Shown one piece after another: positions 25,601 to 39,800 of a DNA stretch of 64,000 bases (positions are counted from its first letter, which is position 1; each line of letters opens with the position of its first letter). This DNA comes from Plecoglossus altivelis (Eukaryota; Chordata; Actinopteri; Osmeriformes; Plecoglossidae): positions 4,787,962 to 4,851,961 of the forward strand of contig BROE01000011.1 in NCBI GenBank assembly GCA_036571765.1, given 5' to 3'. Under the pieces are notes generated by a model that did not search any database, was not told where the DNA came from, and was given only the letters and a program-made list of their open reading frames with translations. The position numbers were made by a program, and so were the translations under genes.

Positions 25601-26378
25601 GTGTGTGTGTGGTGTGGTAACTGTGTGTGTGTGTTGTGCATGGTGCTTGTTAGGTCGGAACTGTGTGTTTGTCTGTGTGTTTTGTGTGTGTGTGGTGTTT
25701 GGTGTGTGTGGTGTTGTTGAGAGTTCACACGTTTGTACAGCCCATAGAGCGACCTGTGTTTGTTTTGTGTGTGACTTGTGTGTGTGATGATGTGAGGTGT
25801 GACCTGTGTGTGTGTTGAGGTGTTAGAGTGTGGGTGTTGTGTGTTGTGTGTGTGTTGGTGGGGTGTGATGTTTGTGTTGTGTGTGCTGTGTTGAGGTGTT
25901 TGTCGGTGTGGTTTTGTGTTTGTGTTGTGGTGTGTGTGTTTTGTGGTGTTGTGTGTGTTGAGTGTGTTGAGTGTGGTGGTGTGTTGGTGTGTGTGTTTTT
26001 GTGGTGTGTGTGTTGAGGTAGATGTGAATGTTTGTCGCGTGTGTGTGTGCTCTGGTGTGTGTGTGTGTTTTTTTTGTTTGTTTGTTTGTTTTTGTGTGTG
26101 TGTCTGGGTGTGCTGTGTGTGGGTGTTGTGTTGTTGAGGTGTGTTGTGTGTGTGTTGAGTGTGTGTGTATGTGTGTGGTGCTGGTGTGTGTGTGTTGTGG
26201 TGTGTGTGTGTGTTGAGGTGTGTTGTGGTGTGTGTACCTTAGAGGCAGTGAGCAGCATCATAGTGCACTTCTCCAGCACCGCTCTGGCTGCTGCCATCCT
26301 GGCTTTCTTCTTCTCATCCTTCAGGTCCTGCAGGACCAGGTGACCAGGTTAGAGCTGCACACACACGCGCGCGCACCA

Positions 26379-26409
<31 letters not shown>

Positions 26410-29400
26410 CATACACACCCAAAGGCTCATAATCTCACAGTGCACACACACACACACACTACCCTCTCCTCTCTTTTTGTCTCACCACTCAGCTACACAA
26501 GGCGTGTTTTTAGAGCGAGAGTTGCAAATATTGACTCCTCTCCAGGCGCACAGCCGAGGATTACCAAGCTGATGTGATTAGATGGTCTTATGGTAAAATT
26601 TCCTTGGCAGTGCAAGGGCCTTTATAAATAGATAGAGCGGAAAGAGACAAGGAGGGACAGAGAGAGCAGGAAAGATAAAGAAAGGAGGGAGCGAAAGGAG
26701 AAGAGAGAGAAAGAAGGAGAGAGGGAATGTGAGTATGTGTGTGTACGCGTGTGAGTGAATATGTGTGAGAGAGACTGTCTACAAGGCTGGTGCCGTGGAG
26801 GGCCATAACGGAACATTCCGTGATTAACCTTTTAAAAAAGGGAAATAAATAGAGAATAGTTTTGTTTGACAAATCGTCCTCCTCGCTCCCCCCTCTCAGG
26901 TGAGACATTCTAAACAGTTTCGTTTGGTTCTTTTCAGGCTGAGCAGGAACAAAGTTGTCTGACGTAGATCGAGCTGTGAGTCATAGGTGATCTTAAAGTG
27001 TGTGGAGTTTAGTGTCAGAACGGGAAACCTGAGAGATGTTGTTTGTTTGTGTGTGTGAGTAAGAGAGAAACAGACTCCAGTGAGGACTGGAGGAGGTAAA
27101 TAACATAATATCACGACGCGACAGAACGTTCCAACACACAACAGTGTTGACGTAACGCAGTGACTCGTTAAAGTGAGTGACTTACGACCCAGACAGTAAA
27201 GTAAAACTCACATTCTGCCGGTCCCCAGTGAGGTGGGCAAACTCCACCATTTCATTTCCGAACTGGCTGAAAATCTGGACAAACTCCTGGAAGGTGGTCA
27301 CTCTCTCTAACTGCTCCAGGGTCACGAGCACCTGCAAAACCCACAGTTGTAAGATCTCAACACAAATGAGATGATTAGTTACGACTTTGATAAAGTGCGT
27401 GCGTGTGTGTTATACTGTTATGTAATATAAATCATTTCAGATGCAGCATAATCTTGACAGCCAAGGATTGTAACCGATTGTAGATAGCAGAGTCAAACAG
27501 ACACGTGCGCACACACACACACACACACACAGACCCACACACACACACACAAACCATTACCAGACACAGACAGGGGGCAGAAAGAGATCGTAATTGTATT
27601 TTCTGGTAATAGGGAGCAGGGCTGTCGCCTGTCTGTCCAAACAAGCCTAACAAGAGATGATTAGACGCTGCCCAGCTTCTGTGTGTGTGTATGCGTGTGT
27701 GTACATGTACGTGTGTATTTGTATGCCTGTCTGTGCCTGAGAGGATCTGGAGGTGTGTGGATGTCTTCAATAAGTCTGTATGTGAGTGTGCCTATATGCT
27801 TGTATATGTCTGTATGTGAGTGTGCCTATATGTTTGTATATGTCTGTATGTGAGTGTGCCTATATGTTTGTATATGTCTGTATGTGTGTGTGCCTATATG
27901 CTTGTATATGTCTGTATGTGAGTGTGCCTATATGCTTGTATATGTCTGTATGTGAGAGTGCCTATATGCTTGTATATATCTGTATGTGAGTGTGCCTATA
28001 TGTTTGTATATGTCTGTATGTGTGTGTGCATCTGTACCTTGTTGCGAGAAGTGATGATTTGTTTGATGACGATGCGGTCGGCGAGGACCAACACCTTGGT
28101 AACGGAGGAAAGGAGCATGCGGGCAGCCTTCACCATGCCCGCCCGGTCACTGAACACAGTGGTGCGGCCGTCCAGCGAGGGCCCCTGAGGAGTGGCCACA
28201 TCCGTCAGCTGGGCGATGGCATCACCTGGTGGGTCAGAGGGGTGGGGTCAGAGGGGTTAGCCATCTGTCAGAGGCATTAAGGATGTAACCTTTTATTCTG
28301 TGTCAACAAGTAGAACTGGAGGGCAGGGAGTTGGCGTGTGTGTGCAGTCACGCATGCTGCCCCGTAACATCTCCCAGACCTCCTGTTCAAACCCTCCGTC
28401 CAGCACAAATTACATTGTGTTTTATGGTTTAAGTGAGTTGAGAGAGGACACAGCATGCACACACACAAGGCAGCGACGCGCAGCCTGGGATTACTACTAC
28501 GACTAGAATCCCAAACATCAAAATGTTTGCCCTGGTATAAGCGAGGCTTCCATCTGACACCAGCGCACAGCTGTGTGTTTCAGACAGAGCCTGCTACGCC
28601 AGCAGACAGGCTTCTATGCCACGCTCCTCTGCCCATCACGCCCTCGGAGTGCATCTTGTCCTAGCAGGCTGGCACACAGGAGGATTATATTCAGCAGCAT
28701 GGCAGCCATGCTATGCCAGCCTTGCCCAGGCCAGGGTTGACCTGCCCCCCCCCTCTCTCTAACCCCCTCCAAGAGGCATGACCGAACAGTTTCACGGAGT
28801 GTCCTCGCGTTTCACCGTGAAGAAGAGACATGCACACGCAAGCACACAGGCAGACACACAGATATAGGAACGCACACACACGGATACAGACACACACCGA
28901 TTCAGGCTTACGCGCATGCATGAACTGACAGCTAGATACTGACACATAGACACACAACCCAGAAAGTGGGCTAAAAAAGGATGAGAATTAACAAAAAAAA
29001 GGGCATCGCCAAACTGGCCTGTATTAGGAGACAGGGAGCGAGCAAGCGAGAGAGAGGGAAAAGTCAGACAAGGCTCCCAAGTCCAAGAGACAGGCTTCTT
29101 CTTGCCTCTCTCTATCTGGCAGAGCAGCTTGGCTCTGTGGTTGGTCTGGACCGGGTTCTCCAAGAGACCCTCTGACCCACTGATTGTATCTGACAGCCAC
29201 AGTTTCAATACCAGAACCTCCAAACCTCCAGCTGAAACACCCAACGGCTGGAAAATGCCTGCTGGCTGGAGCTCTGGGCAGGAGGACAGAGGCCTGCGAG
29301 GGTGTGCCAAGTCTGCCCCCTTCCCTCCCTCCCTCCCTCCTCCGCTCTCTACCTCCTCACTATCACCCACTCTGCTTAACAAGTGGGCTCTCAGCATGCA

Positions 29401-29631
29401 AAAGCATTAAAGAGGATTTCATTTCATCCAGGTCCAGTTTCGAGCAAATAGACAGGTCAATCTAAAAAGAATGATGTGATGGTTGTGTCATAGCCATGTC
29501 CTGACTAGGAGCACAAACTAGCAGGTTCTGTCCGGTGTGTTCTGTACTTAATCGTGAACTTTCGTGAAGTTTCCTCAACATCCTCACCACAGTGCCTCCT
29601 CAATCTGGCTGAGTTTGCACACACACACATG

Positions 29632-29675
<44 letters not shown>

Positions 29676-31598
29676 ATTAGTTCATCTCACTAACATTGAG
29701 CAGATTACAGGTACCATTGGTCTTATGCTACCCGCCAGTCCTCCTCTCTCTCTCTCCATCCCAGGAAGCGATTGAGCAGCAAACAAAAGGAACCTAATCG
29801 CATCTTTCTTTAATCCCTAAAAAGGGGGCTGTGCTCTCCATAGATGGAGACGAGCAAACAAAAAGGATAAGGAGAACACACGAGAAGAGGCGAGGAGAGA
29901 AGGAAGAGGGAGAAGAACAGGAGGGGAAAAAAGGGGGAGAGAGGGGGAGGATGGTCGAGGTTTGCCTGCAGGCGAGGTATGAACAGCCTGTCCGTCCCTC
30001 TGCTCACTCTCTACCTGGAGGGTTACAGCTCCCTCTCTTTCATCACAAACACAGCTTCATCCTTCATCTTCCGAGGAAAACGGAGGGGGAAAAGTTCCCT
30101 CGTCTCTTCTACTGCTGCACTGGGAGAGGAGGAGCATTTAGAGAAAAGACGGAAGAAAAACTGTCAAAAAAGGGGGGGGGGGAGGATTGACCGGTGGGAT
30201 GAATTGGTCACAGCAAGCTGAGAACTGTTCCGCACTTCCTGTCGCCTGGCGCCCGTTCCTGCCACGTCGGCCTCTTCCGTCTTTGTTTGGGGTTCAGTCT
30301 TTTCACCCATCAGCACACAGGGGGATTAAACGCACGGCTAGATACGCTGGCTGCCCCCTGCCGTAAACCTATTACCCTGTTGGTGGGGCTACATTTGAAT
30401 CCTGGGCAATCTTGTGGAGGGCTGGTCGTATCAGCAGGGCAGCGTTTGGTGCTAATCTGAAGCCCCCCCGAGGCTGCTTGTGCTCGCCTGTCACTTAATA
30501 AGAAGTTTCAGAGCTCGCTAACACTCTGTACCCCACGGAGACACAGCTAACAGCTACAGGACTGGACATTAATGGTAGCTAATGCTTATTCACTGGTTCA
30601 TATGCATATGTCACACAAAGACACAGCAACCCACAAACTAAATCATGCACACAAACACACAGGGCAATGGTCTGCTATTCTAAGAAGCATTGAAGAGTTG
30701 TACACAGACAGATGAAGGGTTCACATGCAAGCGATATTTTTAGATTGGTTCTTCGTGGAAAAGTGTTGAAAGAGACACAAAGGACAACAGCTGCCTGCCT
30801 GTCTGCATCACACACGTACACACACACACACGCGAACACACACGCACACGCGCACACACATGTACACACACACACACACTTCAAAATGGTCTAGAATGCA
30901 GCTGTACCCAGAATGCATTTCATAATGCCAGCAGCCTGGTGCCATACCAACAAACCATCCACCAATCAGAAATCATTACTGGGCACTTTCCGATCCAAGC
31001 ACACTTGGTTGTGCTTTTCTCCTCAGGCTGTACAACAGAAACTCTTAAACTCCCCTCTCAAGCAGAAGAAACTTCCCTTTGCAGATCATGCAGACACAAG
31101 GGTGCATGGGTAGTGATTAGACTTGTGCTAACATCTCAGCGAAATGCCAAGGGGTCATTTATAATTGCCTTCTAAGCTATCGCTAAGGATGTTACATTCT
31201 AACTATGTACTGTATCATCAGGCACAATACAAAAACCAGTGATTCCACCAAACCATCATAAACTATCTTATCCACTCCAAAGACTTGAAGTCTTACCAAG
31301 TCTTTGAAGGTCTGACAAAAAAAAGGCACCAAGGTGCAGTCTAGAAGAGCTGCCGGTCTCACCTGCACGACGAGCCTCGAAGCACGCCTGGCCCATCTCA
31401 TCCTTCAGCTCCTCGTTCTCTGTCGCGATGGCCTCCCCCACGGCCACGAAGCGCCCCACGGCCACGCTGACGGCCTGGCCAACCCTGTGGATGGCTTGCA
31501 GGGTGCGCTCAGACTTCTTAGGCTTGTCTTTGTGGTTGATCAGCGTGGTGATCTGGAGCGGAACGCGCACAGACACATGCACAGACACACACATATGC

Positions 31599-31637
<39 letters not shown>

Positions 31638-34600
31638 GGGAGTCATCAGTTAAATGGGGACCTATTGACTATAGGATTTTGTTTTAGAGTCGCTGGGTTC
31701 AGTTCTGATGTGTTATGGCAAAGGGATGGGAAACCATTCAAAGCTGAGAGCAGCGGAGAGACAGGTGGAGATAACCAGCTGTAAACCAGCAGGGGGTGGA
31801 GAAATCTCCTGGATCTCAGCATCATACCTGCGCGTAAATGGTTTGCCTGTCTCTCACATCCATTTCATGCTCCACACACAGATATACACACACAAATCTG
31901 GTGGGGCCTCTTAGCGCTGATCGAAGACATCAATTATGCATACGTCGAGCCAATTACCATCACTTATTCATTGATTGTTTCTGTTCTGGTAGGTGAAGCT
32001 TCTCCAGCACAGTCGGAGCAGGTGCATGCTGGGGGATGGAGCCTTTCCGCAGTTGGGATCGCAGCTCATCTAGATTTATTATTCATATTAAGACACTCTC
32101 AATGCACGACGGTCTATGCAATTAATCAGATTAAGCTAAATGACCATCCTTGAGAGGTTATGTGGAGTTAAGCCAGGGTAATTGAATGTCGACAGTCACA
32201 GTTATTGCAGAAATCCTCAAACTGTGCAAAGACTAGACAGGTACACGATTCAAAATGAACTATTTAAGGGATATGGGTGAGGAACACCATCAGGTTTCTT
32301 CATCAAAGGGAAATGAACAATACAGCAGCATTAACGTGACAGTCACACTCGAACCTCTGGCTGCGTTTGTGTGTGTGTGCATACACGGGTGTTTGGGTGT
32401 GTTCATAGAACGTCGGAAGAGGAGGCTAGTATCGGTGACACACTGACACCAGGAGGAGGGGGGCGAGGCGAGGGTGAAAGCAAATGTCTGACAGACTGAG
32501 AGAGAGAGAGAGATCAGACAACCACACGCAGGTAGATCGATAGATAGACAGATAGAGGGTAACTGTAGTGAACAAGACCGGCGGCTCTGTGTTATGGCAG
32601 CATACAAAGCAAACAGGGAGACCTGATGAGAGCTGCATCTGGTGAGGAGCACCAGGGTACACCTCAGCAGGCCTCCCTCTGAGAACTGCGAGTGTGCGGA
32701 CGAAGAGGGACACAGAGAGACGTCTGCACGTACGTAACGCAAATGTGTGACGGAGGACGACTGCGGCTTCTTCCAGGGGACACACTGGGCTGAGCAAACA
32801 GGAGCCGCAGGGTGGGGAAACATAATATTGATATAGAGACGTGCAATGTGAGGCTACTGTGTGTGTGTGTGTGTGGTCAGGGGGGGTTGGTATGCGTTAC
32901 TGTGTGTGGCGGAGCGTCTGTCAGGGAGGGGAAGAATGATAAGGGGGCACAGTTGAGAGGAGAGAGAGCGAGAGGAAGAGAGAGCAGTGAGAGACGACAA
33001 AGGGAGAGAGACGGAGAGGTCAAAAACATAGAGACTAGACAAACAGGCATGGCGCTGTTCGAGCGAGAGCTCAGAACAGTCATTCAATCGACGTTCTCCA
33101 GCTTCTCCAGGTCTGAACATGGGTCAGAGGTGAGGGAACACTGTGCTTTGTTATTGAAGGCTACGCAAGGACGCTCACTCTCGCTCACGCACATGCAGAT
33201 TCTCTTTCTCTCTCTCTCTTCCTCTCACGTAGACGAGCAAACACATATGGGAACTCTTTTGGAAGTGCTATCGTCCAACTTAGACAGACCTTGCTTTCCA
33301 AAACAAACCTGAGAAAGTAGGAAGACTGACAGAACAGAACAGCTTCTCAAGGATTCAGTGGAGCAATGAAAGAACTTTGACGTTTAAGAGAAAAGCTAAG
33401 GTTCCTTTTTCCTCTAACTTTACCCAAACAATATCAAATCAAAGAATAGTGTTTGTTTTCTGAGCTTGCAAGATAAACACACTGTTTGCGGAAAGTGTAA
33501 ACGCACTTATTCTCACACATACACACGCACGCGCACACACACACACACACACACACACAGCCAGAGGGTGCAATTGGCACAGCTCATGTACGACTCCCAC
33601 CAACTCTGTCCAGTCAAGGACAATTCACTTCACAGGGAAACATCCATTGTGTCAGGCTTACAGTTGACTACCATTATGGCACACAAAAGTAAGCCACCAC
33701 AAAAGCCCTGTCAGAGCCCTGTTAAACCCAGAGGTGGTAGGACGTGTTGAGCAGGAAACGACACAGAACAACACGGTGGCTGACTATAAATCAGATCAGC
33801 AGGAGGCCCTAGTGACCGTCTCCCTGGAGTTACAGCCTGGTAAAAGAGCGCTGAACAAAAGGCACAGTTTGACCTTATCAGTGTCATTCTTTTCTGTCCT
33901 GGTACTCACAATTATGCATGTGTTTAAGGTGTTCGTGTTTGTTTGTGAGAGAGCTTTGCATTGTTTGTGTGTGTTTGATAAGTGTGTGTGTGGCTATATC
34001 AGGGGGCTTGGTGGGGCTGTATTAGTATTCACAAATAGGCCAGTGGTACTACAGATATAATACGTAAAATGCTAGCTAGCGATGTTTCTCCAATGGAGAG
34101 ATCGACACTAATTGACATTCTTGTGCACCTTTGGCAAATGAGTGTTTTCTCCTCACAAGCATCATTAAAATTCAGCAATGACAGCTCAGTACCACATCAA
34201 TAAAGTATTCGCTCCTCTGGCTTGTCATAGGCTACAGCTCTGTGCTCCCACTATCTAAGCCCACAACGCTTTGAAAAAGAAACGGAAACCTCCTTCAGTC
34301 TCTCCATTGCTGTGTCCCATCTAATTACCAGACAGTTTACTGCACTCGGGTGGCAAGAAACGTTTCAGAAAACTAGCGAGTGAGCGCTTGTCTTGTCCAA
34401 TGTAACGTAATTCCGCCGGTTTCACTTGTTTAGGGGGACTGAACCGATGTGCCCTTGAAACAAACAGGCTCTGCTGGTTGATGCTGAGACAAGGCGCAGG
34501 GGAGAGAATTAAAAAAAGAGAGAAATGGGGAAGTCGGTGCTCTGAGGATAACGCACACTTCAATAGGATTGAAAAGAATGTCTTTCCAATTAGCTGCGAG

Positions 34601-36770
34601 CGGATGGGGCTCGAATGAGGCCGGCTGGACAACAGCCAGACAGAAAGAGAGAGAGGGAGAGAGAGAGGTGGAAGAGAGAGGGATGGAAGAGAGAAAAGAG
34701 AGAGAAGTAGAAGAGAGGAGGGAGAGAAGAGGGAGAGGTGAGATGGAGAGAGAGAGGGGAGAGAAGCCAGCAGATGGAGAGGCCAGAGCAGATGAGAGGG
34801 AGAGCGACGAGGGTAGGGAGATGAAAGGGAAGAGGAGGTAGAGAAAGGGGATAGAGAAGAGAGACACAAGGGGAAGAAGAAGAGAGGAAAGGAGACAGAG
34901 GTAGAGTGAGAGGGGGAAGAAGAGAGACGTGGATGGTAGTGTGTGGGTAAAGGCAGGTGAGGTGATAGGGACAGGGAAGATAATTAAGATCAGAAAGTGG
35001 AACGAGGACTGTGTGCCTGACCTGCGGGAGAGGAGTACGAGGACATTAATACAGGCCTACAGCTATTACTGCTACTGTCCATCGATGAATACCAACTCTC
35101 TCACCACTCCGTCTCTATACCTCTATTTTGTCTCATGTTTCTCAGATTTTCTTTCCATGGTGGTCTTCCTCATCCTAATATCTAGATCAGTAACCTACCC
35201 AAAATTAGAAAAATAATGGTCAGAATGCTTATGACAAAGTCAGACTGAAAAGACTCAGACTATGCCAATTCCTTATTATCCTAAACTAATATCCAAACTT
35301 CAAGATGAGAGACTCTCTACGACATGAATGACACCACCTTTTCCACCAAAATATAATAGGTGCTTGCTTTATGCCAGTGGGACCAGCAGTAACAGTCTTT
35401 GTACTAACTGGCTTGAGCTAGCTCCATGGAACCTGGCCATGCGTGTGACATTTCAGCCATGCATTCTTGAAGGCTTAGCATGCTAGGCTAATCCTCACAC
35501 AAAACTTGTCCTGGCTATGGTTTGACCTGTCTATTCTACATGGAATATTTCCTTCTGGTTACCTATTTTGCCAGAATGAGAAGCTATAGGGATGAAAAGG
35601 CTTGCACTCAGTGGTGCAAGCCACTGCCCGAACCTCAAGGGTTTTTCAAAAACAATTGACTGTAATGGGGACAGGAAGCTCCCTATTACAAGGTCCCTGT
35701 GTCATTTAAGGATATGACTTATTCACAAACTTCTATCAACCCATCTGAGTGATACATCATCATCATTATGAGGAGGGCATGGAGTTAGAGATAAGATGGG
35801 GGAGAGGGGGGGGTGAGAGAGAGTTAAAGTTGGTTAGAATCTCTTATCAGTAAACACAGCCTTGGTCTTCTCTAATGAACATGTACAAATGAGACAGAGA
35901 AGTGTCCAAGAGTATTGAGTCACTGATCTCAGAACAGTTATCTTTCATTCCCTACTAATGACTAGGATAAGGATTCACATTTTAACTGATCCCAGATCTG
36001 TGTACGGGGGATATTTCAACCAGACATACTTGTCACATGGTGCTGCTCTTGGCTCCCGGATCCAGACCTCTGATTGGGCGGCTGCTTATGTTGATTGGAT
36101 ACAGATGGTCCTCTTCATCTGGCTAGATAGATGGTTCCGGAGACAAGAAGGAGCGAGTGAACAAGCCCATAAAATACCATCCAATAGATGTCAGGGATAT
36201 AATAGCATCTGATTGGTTACAAGGGCTGGGATGATGATGCCATGAATGGTGAGGGGAGGGTGGGGTTCGGTTGATAGAGAATCCTCGCTTAAAAACAACT
36301 GGTGAATGTGAGCTACTTCTTCTAGGCCATCGAGTTTCAGTATTGTCACATTCGAGCCTGTTGAGAGGAAAGAGCAAGGCTATTGGCCAAGCTATCACAG
36401 CTGACGTTTGAATGCGCTGCACAATGTGACCTCGGGGGAGCCAACAGAAACTAGAGCGGTTATCATCTACGAAGAGAAGAACGACTTCATTGTCAGCCCT
36501 CACTCCAGCAACAATCCGGATCTTTCTGATGTTATTCTATTATTCTGTCAGCTATTAAACCAGAACTATTTTTTTTTTACCAAGTTAGGCTATTGTATAG
36601 TTGAGTGCATACAAATACATGCATATTTTCCATTGCAACAGTAAAAGGTAGATTTAGATTAGTGCTGGTTAACACAATTGGACGAGATACACCTGATATG
36701 TCATCATACACTGAACACCATGGACAGTATATCGACCCAGGAGGACCTGCTTGGTTTCTGGGAGCAGGAG

Positions 36771-36801
<31 letters not shown>

Positions 36802-39800
36802 AGCAGGTGGTAATGGACACAGGTCCACAGGTCCCTTCGGAGAGTGCAGCTGTAGAGGCAGGTATGCAAAAGGACAAGTACTCATACTGCCTGGTCACAT
36901 GCACCTTCAAGCAGCGAGTTCTCTGCATACACACGTCATCTTGCATAGCAGTCTACAAGCACCAAACACAACAGAAAAAACATTCACACACGGTGAAAGA
37001 TATGCACTCGCACTTGGATTCTATGGAATACAAACGTACACACACATGCACAGTGCACACACACCCACATACACACACTCAGCAGCAGAGTACAATGCGC
37101 TCCTTTCATTCCACCCGGCGCGTGATTTCCAGGGTGGGAGGGAGAAAAGAAGGGAGGGAGGGAGTGGGGGACATTCAGGAGAGACGAACGCCGCAAATGC
37201 AACGTGACTGTGGGGTGAGACTCTCACCGCTAGCCGTTAGCTGAATTTAAGACGCCAACCTAACCTCTCTCGGAACACAGGCCCCCCCGCTGCCCGCTCG
37301 GCCCAACACGTGGGACGCCGGGGACATCAAGCCTCGCTGAGGAAGCTGTCTGACCAAGCCGGGGGGACTCACCTTGGTTATACCACTCATTCCTGCATGA
37401 CCAGACCACTACGCGTCTCTGCCGTGTGGCCTCTACAGGCTGGTACACCACCGCCCCTTTTCCCTGCATGAGTCAGGGTAGTGTGCTCACAGGCTGAGGA
37501 CATGTATCTGTCACTAAAGGTTGCTGGTTTGAAAGTTGGCAGATTTCCGTTTGGGTGCTACAGTGCCCAAGGTCATTAATCTCAAAACCACCAGGCCTCA
37601 ACTGACCTGTCCTTTCAAGTTATCTCTTAACAACAGTGGACAGGAAGTATATTCGGCCGGCTCCAATGCAGTCCAGCATCAAAGTGGTTCTGCAACAGGT
37701 GCCTGTTTTAGCAGACAGAGTTGGTGGCTGCCTGTTTGGGTTTCTGGAACGGAAGAAAACTGCTTCTGTCAGCCTCCATGAATCGCACTGTTTTTGCTGG
37801 GAACCCCAAATTGAATTAAACATGCATATTTGCTTTGTTTCATCCACAGAGGGTGATACAGAGCAATTTACACGCCCCAACATGGAAGAAGATACCGTAG
37901 AAGCACCCGGTTTATCTGTTCAAAAAGATGTGGAACAATTAAATAGTTCCACTCTCATTAAATAGACATGCAAGTCTACAGAAATCAAGCTCAATTTTTG
38001 AATACAAAGTTCATCAAGGAGTTCCCTTAAGACTTGTATAAGCATTTTGGTTCTCAAAAGTATAAACTGATAACACTTCCTCTTATACTTCCATGAATTC
38101 ATTGTGTGCTGAGCCAATTACCAGTACAACTACATATCATGGCTATCGCTACAGCCTGGCATTGATCCGTAGTACTTCAAGCTCAGGCCAAAAAGCTCTT
38201 CCCAGAGAAACCTGAGGACCTCGGAAAAAAACGACGGGTCTGTTTAAAAGACACATACCACACTCATCAGTCTCACTCACCTCAGAGAGGCAAGACAGCC
38301 TCTTCCTGCTCAGCCACTGGGTGCTGCTCACACAAACAGGAAAGAAGGCTAACAGCAGCTATGAAGGGAGGCCGAGAGCTACAAGAATGAGGCTGTTGTG
38401 CGGCCTTTCATCTTGTCTGTCTGAATGGAACGGGGAGCTACCAGGTGTATCCAGATGTAGCCTCAGGGGGCTGCTCCGTGACTGAGGGCTACATTCACAG
38501 CTAAATCAATCCTGGTGTGACAGACCTGGCTTGACATGTATCACACGGAGCAATACTGCAGTGGACATGGTTTGGTGACTGTGCTGTCACGTTACGCGTG
38601 GCCTTGCCCGAGTCTTGATCCGCTAAACCGCCAATGGTAATGGCAGTGACCTTAAGCTTAGCAGGCTAATATGCTCTCGTATCACTCAGCTGACCGAGGT
38701 TGAAATCCCCCTGGTCACATGCGCTCTCGTATCACTCAGCTGACCGAGGTTGAAATCCCCCTGGTCACATGCACGCTTCTCTTCGAGAGGAAAGCATGGC
38801 CCCAGTCGCATCTCCTCTACTGCAGTTGTGTCGTGAACAAACTCGGATAAGTAAGGAGCACAGGAAGGTAACGCGCGCACAATTTTCAGAGCAGCTCCGG
38901 AAAACAGGATAGACTGCCAGTTCAGCCCATCTTGCCATATCAAATTGGTGGATGAGAGACCGAGAGACTATAGAGATTTAGATGCCAGGAATGGTATGTA
39001 CGGCTACACAAGTGAATCGAGGCTGAGGTGATAATGCGAGCGGGCTATTTAACAGGGAGGGGAATCAGGGGAAAAAGGAGCTCGGTTGGGCCGGGCTGAT
39101 CGCGCGGGCCGGAGAACAGTATACTACCCGTGTAACACTAAGGAGGCCCCGACGAGGATAAGCAGTGGGGACAGGACAAAGCGTTCATGAGTGCGCGGGA
39201 AGGGGGCTGAGAAGGGGGATCTAGAGGTGGAGGAGGGAGCCAATAGGTGGTACGAACCTGATCTAGAGGTTGGAGGGACAAAGGGACGACTGATGGGATG
39301 GATAAGACAGCGAGCGAGAGAGAGCGAAACAGACAGTGGAGTACAGTGGGTTACGTCAAGAGAGGGGAGATGAGAGGAGATAATGTGAGGCTTAGTGGAG
39401 TCTGCAGTGTCTCTAGTGAGGTTGGGGGGGAGAGGGGGCAGTGAAGGTGAGGCAGGGCAGAGGACACAGTGTGGCTGGGAATCCATGCACAACTGATTAA
39501 CAATGACCACAGGAAACACTTAACCAGTGATCATCTATGGCGACTTTGTGATTGCAGTGACACAGGCAGAAAGTCCTCTGGGATTAGAACAATGCCTCCA
39601 TTGAACATCAAGCCACCACACATGTAGTTCCTCGTGGCGCCTGTAATATTAGTATCGACTAATATCGATGTGAGCCTGTTTCTTTCCAAGCTGCAATCAG
39701 AGCTGCAGTCATTACTCATGGGGGATGCTAGCAAATCTGTCAAAGTTTTAGATGATAGAAAACGTTGCACGATCTTGTATCAAAATCATATCAACACAAT

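Noticed and set aside
25725..26297. 190-codon threonine/histidine-rich minus-strand frame
   Set aside because: Most of it is the CA-rich intron of ctnnal1. Only its first part (MAAARAVLEKCTMMLLTASK) is real, being ctnnal1 exon 5 read through into the intron.
34321..34869. Serine/leucine-rich minus-strand frames of 145 and 182 codons
   Set aside because: They are the complement of the GA-rich homopurine tract and overlap in different frames, as low-complexity DNA does.
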